Source: Lingula anatina (Eukaryota > Brachiopoda > Lingulata > Lingulida > Lingulidae). From it: 60,000 nucleotides of DNA. Numbering within the stretch: position 1 is the first letter of the stretch; the number at the start of each line of letters is the position of its first letter. The translations under genes were made by a program, and so were the position numbers. The stretch lies in NCBI RefSeq assembly GCF_001039355.2, contig NW_019774736.1, positions 188,001 to 248,000 of the forward strand, read 5' to 3'. Of the stretch, positions 39,401 through 52,665 are shown piece by piece. Below the pieces are notes generated by a model. The model did no database searches, was not told where the DNA came from, and saw only the letters and a list, made by a program, of their open reading frames with translations.

Positions 39401-42400
39401 AAAAATATTATTAAGTATTTACCCCCCCCCCCCTTTTGCACATAACCATGTTTATTTTAAAAAATAAGAAATCCTGCGAATTTAACGAAAAAATTATTAC
39501 TTTATAAGTTTTCAGTTGTTTTATTTTGAAACTTTGATAAACCAGTTTTAATTTCAATTTTAAAATGCTGTCGGTAGTAAGAAAGAGTTTTCCGTGGTTC
39601 TTCTGATCAATGCTTTTTTTGTAAAAGTAAGGCCTGGTCATATCCGATGTTTTAAAATACTGAATCATTACTAGTAAGTCGTGTATATCAGGGTCTCACA
39701 TCATCATCATGTAATCAAAAACTCTGACTCTTGGGACTTTGTTACATATGAAGATGGGATATAGTTTTATTTTCTGGAAATTTATAAAATATCCTTATTG
39801 TTGAAATAAATGTTCAGTTTTCCAATATGTGATATTAGGACATAAGATTTTTTCTCCTTTTTGACCTTGATTGTGCTTCAGCCAATATTTAAATTTGTCT
39901 CCCCCTCGCACTTTCATTTCAATGTGTACAATTCTTGCAATCTGAGAGCTGAAGAACTATTTTTAAAGAAGGGCTAATTATGATTGTGGCAATGATCTAC
40001 CACTTCATTTTTTTTTTTCAAAATGCATAGAGAGATCACTTGCTGATGCCACAGTTTTAATTTGTAGGTGTTGAAGTTTATGTTACCAGCATCAACCCTG
40101 CCAGGGGACACAGAAACATTTTAGCAGGAGAAACCATTGAGCTAGATTGTCAGATCAATGTAGCTAATGAGCGGTCCCTGCACTGGACTCTGAATGGGGA
40201 GCGTCTAGATGCAGGAGCTGTAGGCACATTGAAGATAGAGCAGATCTCTGGCAGCTCTCAAAACACACGTACTACACTTAAGTGGGAAAATGTGACATTA
40301 GCACAGTCTGGGACCTTTTTGTGCCAAGACCAAAACCAAAACCAGGGGCGGAAGGATGTGAATGTAGTACAGAGTAAGGAAAGCTAAACTTGTTGAGTAT
40401 ATACATATATATATATGTAGGTGTTTTTCACTAGGATTATGCAACAAGTCAGTTTAACATAATTTTATTTTTAAATTATAATTATTAAAATAATGCATAC
40501 AATTATGTTTGAATGGTGCTTAGTCTTGAGAACTGTATAAATTGAAATACTGCTTTGAGTATCATGGGGGAATAAATGGCAACTGAAAATCAATGAACAA
40601 TTCCAGTTACTCCAAGAGAGGGTGAGTTAAACTCCAGCCTGACCACCCCTCAGGACATCACCCTGAGATGTGAAGTAGAAGGGTTAGGAGCTGGCCAGTA
40701 CCAGCAGCTGGAGTGGTACTTCGATGACAAGAGAATAGATCTGCAGAGGGTGAATGCAGATGGACCCAAATATAACATCAGTCACATCAATGATTCTCTT
40801 GTGATTTTTGGAGCCAGTAAGTTATTCATATTTGACCCCCACGTGTAACATAAAACCAAGCAAATTCACTTTTCAAGTTCTGAATGTTGTGAGTTATAAA
40901 TTAATGAAAACCTCATAGTAATTTTGTATGGTTCTAGATCAATGTCTGGAATATCTTTGTGCTGTATGGGAAGTTTGCCCTTCCCCCGATTAGTGTAATA
41001 CATTCAAAATTCCAATAACATACAAACTGGTTTCCTCTCCTTCAGCCAAGGAAGATGTAGGCACTTATGAATGCCTGGTGAAGACGCTTGGCAGTAAACA
41101 AGAGAATCTAACCCAAAAAGTCCAGTTGCTAAGTATGCTTTATGATTTTTAGTACATGCATAAATTATCTTGACAAAAATAGCAGTCTTCTCAGTTGTTC
41201 AGTTAAGTTGCTATTGATTTTTCGCAAAACTTGATACCTATTCTGTTTATTGATAAAGCACTGATATTACTGAAGAGAAGAAAATTTTTCAAAATCTATT
41301 CAGCATGATGAGCATTTTTGTACATTGTAACGTGTATGTATTTCAGTGGATCCCATGATTACGGACTTCAGCAGATCCAAGAACATAGTTCAGGGTGAAT
41401 CTGTGATTGTGAACTGTGAGATCTATGGGAACCCTGTGGACACTGTGGTCTGGTACAAGGATGATGAACCTCTGGTGGCTGATGGGGATCGTATCAAACT
41501 GATGCCACACAAAAACTTTGAGAATGCTTCTCTGCAGATGAATAAGCTGGACTTCCCAGATAGAGGAGTATACAAGTGCTTTGCATCCAACAAGGGAGGA
41601 GAGAGTGCTTCCAAGGCAATTCTTATTCGAGTTAAAGGTGCTGATAATTTCTGCAGTGTTTTATTTTCTAGTGTAATTACAATGTATTTAAATTAATCTT
41701 CATGAGTGCACTGGACTGGTTGGTGCCTAAATAATTTCATATGCTTTTTGGATAAATGGTAGAAAAGAATGATTAAACATGACATAAGAATGCAGTTATG
41801 CATAGAGAGGACTGTTGCTTTTGGGGGGCTTTTTAAGTATTTGTGGTAATTTTCTGTGCACTTGATTACTTATGGGGTTAAGGAGAGAATTTGGTTATCA
41901 ACTGGGATTTAACCTCACTAGTGATTGCATCACTGTGTAATGCAGCAGTAGAGTGCGAAAAACTCAGTGACTTCAGTATCCAGTTCAGTTTTACACACAC
42001 TAGTCTAATTTATCAGCAATATATAATGATTGCCATTGTCATGACATTTCAGACCGCTATGCTGCTTTGTGGCCATTCCTGGGTATTTGTGCTGAAGTAG
42101 CCATTCTGTGTACTATTATCTTCATCTATGAGAAGAGGAGAGCAAAGAAGCAGGAAGAGGAGGATCAGCAACCAGCAAAAGAACCGTAAGTTTAACCTTC
42201 AAATGTATAATCAGGGTCCACGATGCCCTAAGATGAAAGATTATCCCCTTCGAAACATTTAGTGATTCACAATGACCAAGAAATTGCCCATATTTTTCCA
42301 CATTTTGGGTTCAGAATAACCTTAAAGGCTAATATATAGTGAAAACCTGTTGGTAATTCTTACATTGATAAGACTTAGGGATGAATTATTTTTAAGCAGC

Positions 42401-44720
42401 TCAAAAATGTAGGCATTGACAAGGTGTGTTTGTGGTTATCAGAGATAGGTTTGACATATTGTTTGTGCACTACTTGGGTTTTGAGAGTACAGTCTGTCTG
42501 GTATCATAATTGAAATTCACTGAGAAGACCAGCAAATAATTTACCGCATGGTCTATCAACTGTGATGTGTACAGCCCCTAATGTGGTTTGCGCCATGGTG
42601 AAAATAATCTTAGGAATAAAGAATCTCAGGCAGTGATGAATTTCACTGTCAGAATGGTACTTTGACAACTATTGACAGTGTTAAAATATATATATATTTT
42701 TTTGTAATTATGATAATGACACCTGTGCTGTGTACAATAACCAGGTACATTGAATTGGAAACCAAGTATTGAATATACTAAAAAATTTATGAGAGAACTC
42801 AGAATTCAGTGATATGTTGTTAACCTTAATGGATTAGTTGTCTGTGGCATTTTGCTCTTTTTCCTTTACTGTTAGCTATTACATGTACCAGTCTTATTTC
42901 TCTTTTTTATTCATTATTCTAGTGATAAGCCTAAGCATTTCAACAGCTCATTTCACGACTCATTTCATATGTGAAACAAAAATTTTAAAAATGGTATTTA
43001 TTTGGTAAAAGGGTATTTATTTGACACATTGCATGCTGCATTGCAAGCATGGCAGTCAGCTTTAGAACATATTATGAATTCATAAAACTCTGTAACATGT
43101 CCTTTTGCAGCAGTGGTTTCAATTTATTAATATCTCAGGAGAATAAACTACCTAGATGATCAATAAATGAATGTGGTTCATTATCCAAAGTATAAAAAAT
43201 GCTGTCCATGTTCTTCAAAAGATAATTATGGGTTTCATTGACCTCTTTTAAGATATGGGATCAATTTACAGTTGTAGATATATTTAAGGCATTAAATTAC
43301 TTTCAACTGTAATCTTATGGTGAGATATAGATTGAGACACAATGAAAAGAGAATGGTTGCTATGTTGCTTTACCTATTTATAATGATATATTGTTTGGTG
43401 CCTGTACTTTGTTCTTGGGAATCGCAGTTAATTTTTTTTTTCACAAAAAACTACTGACCCCCAATGACTTGGCAGTGACGGTATCCATCTTTCACATTGC
43501 AATACATTTTCATTATTTAACTAAAGGCAAATTCCTGTTATAGGCCAGCATGCTTTGATCTTCTGTTTAATGACTGTGACTGTCTAGTTTGTCACACAAA
43601 GTAGTAAACAGGTTGTGAACCACATTGTTTGTCAGTGATCCTGTAAGACAGGTTAAGGGATGGAGGATCTTGATCTACATTTTTGCGCTTTGCTGTAAAC
43701 AATTTCAATATTAGGCTTTAAAAATATGGTATATAGGTGAATGTAAGTTATAGTTGAAAAGAGCATTTTAAGTGAAAAATCTGATGGAATGAAATACCTT
43801 GTAGGGTCTAGAGGATCATGCATATGCATGAAAAGGGGTTGCAAGGTATGAGGAAATGCTTCATGTGTAGATGTTAACCATTTTGTAAGCTTTTTAGTTT
43901 AAAGGACAACCAAATTTTTTGGCAGTGATAATTTATCTTGGTTCAATTAAAATGCTGGCATTTCCTTTTCATGTTGTGCTTTTATCTTTGATATGGATAT
44001 GGCAAATTCAATTGTCTTGCATTATTAAGCATCAGTAGGCATTGTGTGAACATGTCGCATTTTTGAAACTTAAAAGGGCTATTTCAGCTGACGTTTTTCA
44101 AGTGCTTGTATTACTTTGTTGTTTGTGTTACAATAAAAATGCAGGTGAATAGAGGCTTTAGTTTTTTGCGGTTATATTTCACCATCTTCAGAATTTTACA
44201 TGTTAATGTGTATGAAAAAGGGCTTCAGGTGATGTAGGCTTGTTTTATAGTGCTCAAAGGATGCACCATGCAGTTTCTAAAATGTATTTATTGAATTTTT
44301 AAAATATTTATATATAAATATATTTATTTAATATTATTTTTAAAAGAGCAATGTGTTTTAGTCAATGTTCAATGTAGATATGTAGACATTTGGGATGAGC
44401 ATTTCCATCAAAATGACTTAAGATTGACAGCACGCCCCATTTACAAGAATAATTTTTTTTTAAATTCTCAAGCAAACTTACTTACAATCTCATTTAATTT
44501 CTCACTCATTTATATGTTACTCTTTTAATCCAAATCAAGTCTTCAAGATTTGATGCAAGTTACATCTGGCTTTATGATTGTTTATGAAAACAGCTATGTA
44601 AATACTAATTGTTTGGTTTGTAATGTTAAAGAGTTGCGTTAAAAAATAAGGCTCTGTTTTTCTAGGCTCACCAATGATCATAAGGACACAGATGTGAGAC
44701 AACGCAACGTTAGGACTTAA
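36477..44720 (+). CDS. BSG: Basigin/neuroplastin-family Ig membrane glycoprotein (390 aa, alternative tails)
   Basis: Exons: 36477-36537 (signal peptide, LYIATVLLAVLVAVPV), 38330-38359 (30-nt micro-exon), 40068-40373 (Ig0), 40607-40816 plus 41046-41132 (Ig1), 41347-41637 (Ig2), 42053-42185 (transmembrane), 44666-44720 (tail, stop TAA). Each Ig domain has its two cysteines and Trp (LDCQ..LHW..FLCQ; LRCE..LEW..YECL; VNCE..VVW..YKCF). The transmembrane stretch YAALWPFLGICAEVAILC keeps the family's buried Glu, followed by IFIYEKRRAKK; the tail ends VRQRNVRT, close to basigin's C-terminus. Family members chaperone monocarboxylate transporters and act in adhesion. Basigin and neuroplastin are vertebrate duplicates, so this may be co-orthologous to both. 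Exons 2 and 3 are frame-neutral, allowing isoforms with or without Ig0. An alternative last exon lies at 42923-42974. Confidence 0.9.
37705..37980. mobile_element. Near-perfect palindromic foldback element in basigin-like intron 1
   Basis: A 276-bp palindrome: ACCGCATTCACAACGAGTTG at the left returns as CAACTTGTTGTGAATGCGGT at the right, with arms of about 130 bp and a short GC-rich loop near 37840. CTAAG flanks both sides (37700-37704, 37981-37985). No coding capacity. The two arms differ at only a few positions, suggesting a young insertion or arm homogenisation. Confidence 0.8.
42923..42974 (+). CDS. Alternative last coding exon of the basigin-like gene
   Basis: After the donor at 42185 (phase 2), a good acceptor (pyrimidine-rich, ending CTAG) at 42922 opens a short frame ending in TGA at 42974. 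It encodes a tail PDKPKHFNSSFHDSFHM instead of PLTNDHKDTDVRQRNVRT from 44666-44720. Both exons join in the same phase and both carry their own stop, so they would be mutually exclusive 3' ends. AATAAA motifs at about 43142 could serve the short form and 46420 the long form. Supported by splice signals and frame only; no transcript evidence. Confidence 0.5.
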
Positions 44721-46440
44721 AACTACCATGAAGACATGCAGTCAAGTCATCTCTAAAACCACAGCTGATGGTGTCATTTACTCTTATGGTTTACACCATG
44801 TAAAGAAGGATGTATTGGTGGGGGTGAAGTGTCTGCAGCCACAAAGCACTATACTCTTTTTTCCCTTATATTTGTCATACTTTAAATTGTCTTTTGAACA
44901 CACTGAAGAAAAAGGAACAAATATGCAAGCCCAGGTCCCAGCATGGCATGTTGCAGTCTGTGGGACAGTTCCCAATATTGAAACATTCTTTGAAGTTTTG
45001 AGTAAGGCTTGGTAATTCAAATAGGATTAACTACATTGTCTTTGTTACATTGCATGTGTACTGCTTAGTTATATTAAATGATTTTTTTAATGTTTAAAGT
45101 GGATTGTATGTATGTTTTGTGCTTGGCAAGGTATGTATCAGGATGTACAGTGTTAACATCATAGTGCATAGTCTTGAAATCCAACATATCCAGCTACTTT
45201 AAATTGTGTTGTGTTGTTGACTTTTTAGTCGTCTGCATTGTGCATTTATTTGTAAATATACTGTGTCATTTCCTTAAATGTGAATGATTAGTGCCTAGTA
45301 GTTCCTGTTTGATATTATATCACCATGAATCACAGAAAATGGAAAGTTTAGATCACAAACTGATATTGTGATTCTGTCTGCAACTTGTATATTTGTAAAC
45401 ATAAAATTTATATGCAGTAAGCTTGAGTTTCATCAGGCAATAGTTACTTGAAGACTCAAAAATAGACTTGCGCATTTGAAGCACGTTTTTATGCACTATT
45501 AATTGGATATTTCAACATCTTAAGATAATCAGAAGTAGGTGAAATATAGTTTTTTTAAAGTGTTTTTTATTCTTTCATTGTTAGGATTGTTTTTGTTTTT
45601 ATCACTTCTTTGTACATAAAAATCTGAATGTCCATTGTCTTGCAGTTATATCAAATACGAAGCCTAGCAAAGAAAGTAATTTTTGTTGATCATCTGAAGT
45701 TACCAGTATAATTAGTAGTATGGTGCTTGTGATACAATGTGTAAAAAGTTTGCAGATGAAATGAAAAAAATGTCGAGTTTGAGTAAAATTTGAAATTTAG
45801 AAGTTATATGAACTTTGAAATGTGTTTTAATTTTTTTATGGCAAGAGAGACCGCTACTTATGGTGAAAAAGAAGGAAGTGGTATGTTGTTACATTTTAGA
45901 ATATAAAACTTGAAAACTGCTTAATCGCTCTTGGGAATGCTACCTCACGTTTGGCTTTTTATGACTCGAGAAATATTGACAACCTAAAAAAAATAATGCA
46001 TTTCTAGAACATTGTAAAAAATACTTGAAAATATTAGGATTGAATATGCCTATTAATCCTTTATGTATATTTTACGGTGTTAAAATGATGGTAGCTTCTC
46101 AAGCCATCTAGCATTATCATCTATTTTCAAACTTAATATCTGTTTAGTATAAACATTAGCACTGTAGGGATTAATTATTATGTATGCCTGAATATATGCA
46201 ATTATATGTTGAGTACCAACCTATATTAGCTTTAACCATCCTGTTATTTCTAACTGGGTAACAAGTATACGCTGTATTTTAATTTTGGGCAAAGTGAATT
46301 ATTTGATTTTAAGCTTACCATGTGCACACAGTGTGATCTCTTAGACTAATTTATATATATAGTATGTATATATATATACCAAGGATGTTTTCAAATTTGT
46401 ATAATTTTTTGTGCAATATAATAAATGTTAATTGATACAT
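44721..46440 (+). other. 3' UTR of the long basigin-like form
   Basis: AT-rich, about 1.7 kb, from the stop at 44720 to a candidate AATAAA at 46420-46425. Contains a 95-residue open frame (44728-45015) without domain or conservation signs, taken as chance. Confidence 0.45.
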
Positions 46441-46916
46441 CCCTCAGATGCATTTGACATGTTAAGTCTGAGCCTTTCGAGGTTGAGCATTCACAGATGA
46501 AACCCGATTATCGGAACAAAACTGCCATCAGGTTGATTGTCTACGAAGTTGAATAACCAACGTTGGAATGCTAGTCTCCTCCACAGCAGAAAAAATGGGA
46601 TAAAAGGGAACTCTAAAGAAATTGTTAAAGTTGTTTTAACATGGAAAATACATTTGGACTCATTGAGTAGTCAGAAGTCTGTTCAACTTGGCATCCGCCT
46701 TATTCACACGAAGTTCCTTCGATATTTTGTCACTTCGAGTGTACTGACAAGGAAACTAACTTTCAACTGTTTTAAGTAACGGGCATTAAGGCCTGTTCCA
46801 TCAAAGTAATTTATTTCAACAATAAGTGAAAACTTAAAGCCTAAAGTTTAGTCTATCTTAACCCAAGATTAGTACGTCCAATAAAGGGTACCGGAGAAGA
46901 TCAGCATTGGTCAGAA

Positions 46917-47430
46917 TTGTGCCGGAGGTGACGTGTAGTGGTGTAAGACGTAAAGCTGAGTGGTCATTTTTAGCTGGAGGTGAACGGAAGAGAAGACATG
47001 GACTCGGAGAAAAAAGCAGTTTTTCAAACAACATGGTTGAACAGAATACTTGTAGAAATAATAGGCACATGATATGAAAACGTGACACGGAACTTGAGGG
47101 TGCAAAATCGTGGTTAATTTGCAGACAACTTGTTTTGAAATACATGCTGCATCGACTGCCAGCGCGACAAAGAGCGTAAAGGGAAAAGAATTATATGTGG
47201 AATTTCATGTCAGATGGACCTTCAAGTTCCGTGACACGTTTTCATATCATGTGCCTATTGTTTCTACGTATTTCTCTGCCCCAAATGCATAAAGATGAAA
47301 TGTTATCTTACCGTGTTGTTAGAATAACTGCTTTTTTCTCCAAGCCCACGTCTTCATTCCCATTCACCTCCAGCTAAAAAAGACCACTCAGCTTTAAGTC
47401 TTACACCACTACACGTCACTTCCGGCACAA
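46917..47430. repeat. Large inverted repeat (foldback), arms about 190 bp
   Basis: Arm 46917-47098 (TTGTGCCGGAGGTGACGTGT at its outer end) is inverted at 47219-47430 (ending ACACGTCACTTCCGGCACAA). The two arms share the block ATATGAAAACGTGACACGGA and its inverse. The right arm has a roughly 30-bp insertion. The open frames in both arms are mirror images and not genes. Confidence 0.75.
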
Positions 47431-48380
47431 GTCAATCAGGTGCCAGTAAAGATAAGTAGACACAAAAAATGATTATTCAGAGATAAGTACATGACACTTG
47501 ATGTAGGTAATAACCCTATCTTACGAATGTGGATTGTCTTTCAAAATAAAGTTCCAAGTATGTCGCAAAATTTTATCTTTCCCAGGCTAATTCAACACAA
47601 ATATTCGCACTACCCAATCACTTAACACAGGTAATGGTTAAACTATTAAAAAACAACTCCATTTATCTTCCCTGTGGCAGACGTTTATCTGCCAGATCCA
47701 TAGGTTACTCTGGTATGTTGCACGCCTCATTAATCTTTGAAAAATGAGAATAAATAAGTTTCGCTGCTAGCCAACAAAGTGACAGGTGTTCTGATTTAAA
47801 CGTCTTTTCTCTTTGCTTCAGACGTAATATGCTGTTCAGTCGCGTTTGCCTTTGAGTTGGTGATCTAAAAATTCATTCGTTAGACACATTACAGACGTTG
47901 TCACGTAGGAATGATGGGACCTACATTGATCTTCAAGTATCAAAAGCAACTAATTCATAGGGCCTAATATACTGACAAGTTGGTACAGTAGATCGATGTA
48001 GATCCATGTAACCTGTAAACCCGTGTTTTAACAGAATGAATGCAATCGAATCAATTCCACTTATCACATTGCAACATAGAATGGCAACTGGCGACATCTA
48101 CAGCATATAGTTTTTACTTGCTTTGAGTATCATCCCATTGTGAGTGAGTTCGGTATAGGTTCAAGTGCGTTTAGCACGAGTTTGGCAATATTTGGCTGCC
48201 ACGCGAAAATTAGCGGGAGACGTTTCATTCTTAAGATATCGGACATGATGTGTTAGGCCAATAAAATGAAAATTAACTCCCGCCCTTTCCTACCTTCCGG
48301 TTAGTCGTGTTGCCACTCAAAGAAATGACTGCCCAAATACATGGAGTAAGTAAAAAAGAGCCAAAGAATTAGTTTATTTC

Positions 48381-48980
48381 CGACATTGTTTATTCAAAAC
48401 TATCTCCGCCTTTGATATATATAATATGTTCATTGTGATTTAAAAATAACCAGCTACCGGGGTTATTTCCATTTAGTGCAGTGGGCATCATCTCAGTTGT
48501 CATTACAACGTACATATTTTTTAATTAATTAGTAAAAAAAAAAGAGATTTCAAACAAAGAAAACGTCACAATTTCAAGCACATGAACTCATTATTTCTTT
48601 GAAACATGATTTGGTAATATAGGAATTGAGAAATCTTATGAATCTTTGATGTACTGGCATGGCATAGAGTCCATACGTACTGGCTTTCATGGTCGTTGGA
48701 CCTGAAATGGCTCTGTACAGACAATAAAATGCAAACGGATATCAAAGATGGCCAACATAACACGGCTTTCACATATTTCTCCCCTAACGGAAAGAATGTT
48801 ACATTTATCATTCTAAATCGTCATCTTTATTCCTTTTGATGTGCTGAACATGAAACTATGACATACATTGTTTATTCAAAACTATCTCCGCCTTTGATAT
48901 ATATAATATGTTCACTGTGATTTAAAAATAACCAGCTTCCGGGGTTATCTCCATTTAGTGCAGTGGGCATCATCTCAGTT
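48381..48980. repeat. Direct repeat pair of about 115 bp
   Basis: Positions 48381-48500 and 48864-48980 share ACATTGTTTATTCAAAACTA through GTGGGCATCATCTCAGTT with few mismatches, about 365 bp apart. The first is followed by TGTCATTACAACG, the second by a T-run. Either a local segmental duplication or two copies of a short interspersed element; no terminal TG..CA or poly-A tail decides this. Confidence 0.7.
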
Positions 48981-51075
48981 TTTTAAGTATGTATGAAAAT
49001 TTTGGGCTAAATATAGAATTTTTTGCTGGTAACAATATGGCACTCGTTTACTTACATACGGTACTAATTCTTTTACATTATATACTCATTAACCGTTGGA
49101 CTGAGAACCATGAGTGATTTCCCCTATGAATTAACAATCAATGCTTAATCAATCATGATCATGAACGTTAGATTTGCGGATTCAAATTCTTTTTGATTTG
49201 ATGAAAATAAGTTAAAAAGAAACCCATGCAGAGGTGGGCCTATTAAGTGTCTGCCAGCGCACGATATCCTCTGTTCATTTGTTGGCGTGAAAAAAAAAAC
49301 ATGTGAGACTTTTTTTGTCTGGAAAATAATGTACGATTGTATTTTTTCAACTCAGACAAAAGCTGAGTTATCGGGAAATGCTGGATTTGCTGGACGTCTA
49401 CGTGCAAATGCATACAGTGTGGGCTTTTTTTTTTCAAGTCCACTGTCGGCTCGGGTTGGCTCCATGTGTTTGTCTTGCTGGCACTAAAATCATATCATGT
49501 TGATTAAGCCGAATAGGTTTCTTTTTACGAAAAAATAGTATTGTACATTGCCTGGTGATGGTACATAATTCTGAAGTGAGACAATAAACGTTCAGTGGCC
49601 TTCACCACAGAATGCCTCTCCATACCACATACCTACTCATTTAGCACCACCAGTTGAGAAACACTTTAGTGGGTAAGTTATTCATCAGTGGCCCTCAACT
49701 GAATTTGAGTCTTCTCTTGCTAGTCTGACATATACTCCCTGCACGTCTGACATATACCCCCGGTACCATTAAACCTCTGGATTGAGAACACTCATATAAG
49801 AGAGGCTCAAATATGTTTTAAGGATTTGAACATCTACCCTCTCTGTGATCAGGCCCCCGTCTTTGCTGGAAACGACAGCGACATACTGATAATAAAGGTG
49901 ATTTCCAGTGATCATTGAAACTTGTGTCACCTTTATCGAAGACGGCAGAGGGATACTGATAATAAGGGGAGGTTTCCTTCGTCAGGTGAACTAAGTGTCA
50001 CAAAATTGTATTATATTGGCGGCCATTTTGCTTTTCTCAAAATTGGACAATTTTTAAAAATGATTTTGTTTAATTTCTACATAGGCCAATGATGAATGTG
50101 CTCTGCTAATGAAATGAATAAAGTCACCCACAACAGAAACGCTTTTTTGTGCATATATGAATGCGCACCGACTTCTATTTATTTTCTATATACCAGTACA
50201 TTGCTATAAGGCACTTTATAAAAAATTTTGATGGGTTAAGATGGAGCTGATGGCTGTAATATGTCACGAGTTGGCTCCCTTCTTGAAAAATGCTGAATAT
50301 CTCAGAAGAAGCAACCGAGCTTATTTTGCTACTCAGGCCATAAAACACGTTCCTGTAAAAACAAAATTACAGGTAAAGACATTGCAGGGTTAGCATTTTG
50401 GAAACTCGACTAGGTGCATCCGCTTGTTAGTCACGCGCACATTCAATATCACAGCAGGTATCTCCGGAGAATAACCTTAAGTTCAAATAATATTGCATTT
50501 TTTTTCTTGTAACCAATCATTCTGATTTCCAAGGTCAAACAATGTACTGCGTGAGCCATGATATAGGGTGTAATGACGCACAACGTAATGGTTTTTATGC
50601 CATGTTAATTCCACATTCAGGTGCTTGCAGAAATAAATGCTCCCCGGGGACCTGGACATATTCTCTTGGACATGGTTTGAAGTGTTAAATTCAAAATAAT
50701 TGATTTTACTTATTTACATATTATTTAATTGAAGTCAAGTGAAAGGATATAAACCAGCTCACGTTTCTCCGTAAATTTGAATCTGATTTTTTTATTGGCT
50801 CAAGTGTTATGCAATACAAAAATGTAAACGGACTTGATTTCAGTTAATTTGACCACATGAATAATAACATGTTTAACAAAATTTGGTTGAATGCCCTGGC
50901 CTGGGTGTCATACGAGAGCGCAATTGATCCCAAATGCGACGGAGCTACATGTAGGTCTCTGTGTAAGCGGGATTTCCAGGAAAATATCAAGTTCTTAGAG
51001 GCAATTTTATGCCGTTGTGCTTAAGTCTGCGTGCCCTTCCTACTTGATCAGCAGACGCTTTTAGATCAATACAGA

Positions 51076-52609
51076 ATGCAGTCGGAGTTAAGAATACGTT
51101 ACGTCTACAGTGTAGGCACCGGGATATGGCTTTTGTTCACATTCATCATTGAATCAACTCAAGGTGAGTGTGGGATTGTTTAATATTCTTGACGAGATTT
51201 TACCTACGTGCTTTTTGAAAGCAATGAAAATAAATCGCGGTTCATTGTTAATGTGGGGGTTGGGGTATTGTTTTTTGACCTGATAATATGAGAATACTGT
51301 TATGATTTTCCGTTTTCCGTGTTTTTTTTCTATCTGTACGTGTGTGTGTGTGTGTGTATGTGTGTGTGTGTGTGTGTGTGTGCTTTCATGTAAGGCAGAT
51401 ATTGTAACGTGGTCTTTCATTAGTCAACTGTCTCCTGGATGTAGTCTTTATCATGTATTTACCATATTCTTTGCTGATAAATCAATGTTTATATAATGGC
51501 TTTTTTCAACGTGTTGCTTTTTGAGTCCTTGATTTATGGAATGAACGTTGAATGAATTTATGTAATGAATTTTTCAGTTGTCAATAGTTTACGTCTTTTA
51601 CCAATAACTATTAAAAACTGTCGTGATCATGTCTTTTCGAGTGGTTGGCGAAAACTAGGAGAATAACATTATTTTCTTGTGTACAGGTTTATAGTTTCTC
51701 TCAATAGAAACCAATTAATTTGGAAACATTTCAGAGAGCGTGTCAGCACTGCGGGTTCGCAGTCTGGTACCTGAAGCGGGGAAACGCTATGTATTGGCAG
51801 GGACGTCGATCGTGTTGTCGTGTGTTTCAGGCCAGTCTCATAATAGTCCATTACAGTGGAGTTTTAATGGAGAGACCTTAAAGTCAGACCATGACATGTT
51901 AAGCATCACGTCAACACAAACCACAACGGGTCTCACCACAAGTGAACTCTACTGGGAATGCGTGACAGAGGAGCAGGGCGGTTTATACACGTGTCAGGAC
52001 AGAGCAGGAAATAGTCAGACACTAAATATTACAGTGATATCACGTAAGCGCCATGAAATCTTCTTGATAGCTAATACGCTTCACTGTGCACATCCAAGAT
52101 ATCAAGAACATAAAGAAGGGCTAAAATATTGTTTTGTTAAATTGTGACGAATGAGGTATTTTGCAGTACTGAGGAAACGCATCTCAACCATGCATTTAGC
52201 CCCCCCCCCCCCCCCCCATCATTCTTCGAGCCATATACTTAGAGTGGGAATTCGATATTCCTCTGGCGTCAGTTAACTTAGTTATTAATGACAGATAACA
52301 TTGCTGGGGAAAGCGTAGACAGAAATCTAATTCTGCAGTGAAGAGACGGATATATTGTTCATCAAGCTGGGACTTAAATGAAAAACCTTAGCGAATTATG
52401 CTTACTGGGTACATATAGATTGCATTATACACTAAGTACCATTTATCCACATTATTCCCTTATCTGTGTCTATGATTGACGCAACCACTCACTGTAATTT
52501 GCTAAATAACGTAGTCATATTCATGCACAGTAGTCTAATATTGCGTATCTGCGTCCTTTGGTTTTACTTTTGTCTCAATAAAGGGCCAATATTAACACGA
52601 GTGCGTGCG

Positions 52610-52665
<56 letters not shown>

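Larger units (their letters stand above)
46441..51075. other. Spacer between the two basigin-like genes
   Basis: Holds the foldback element and the direct-repeat pair. No coding exon with paired splice sites or a recognised domain was seen on either strand. Confidence 0.4.

Noticed and set aside
44728-45015. 95-residue frame just after the basigin-like stop
   Set aside because: Lies in the 3' UTR, has no domain, and no second gene signal accompanies it.
47110-47377. Short frames in and beside the 47-kb inverted repeat
   Set aside because: Mirror copies of each other across the two arms; no coding signs.
51154-51496. Frames rich in His-Thr or Cys-Val
   Set aside because: Translations of the (TG)n microsatellite; the real exon ends at 51163.
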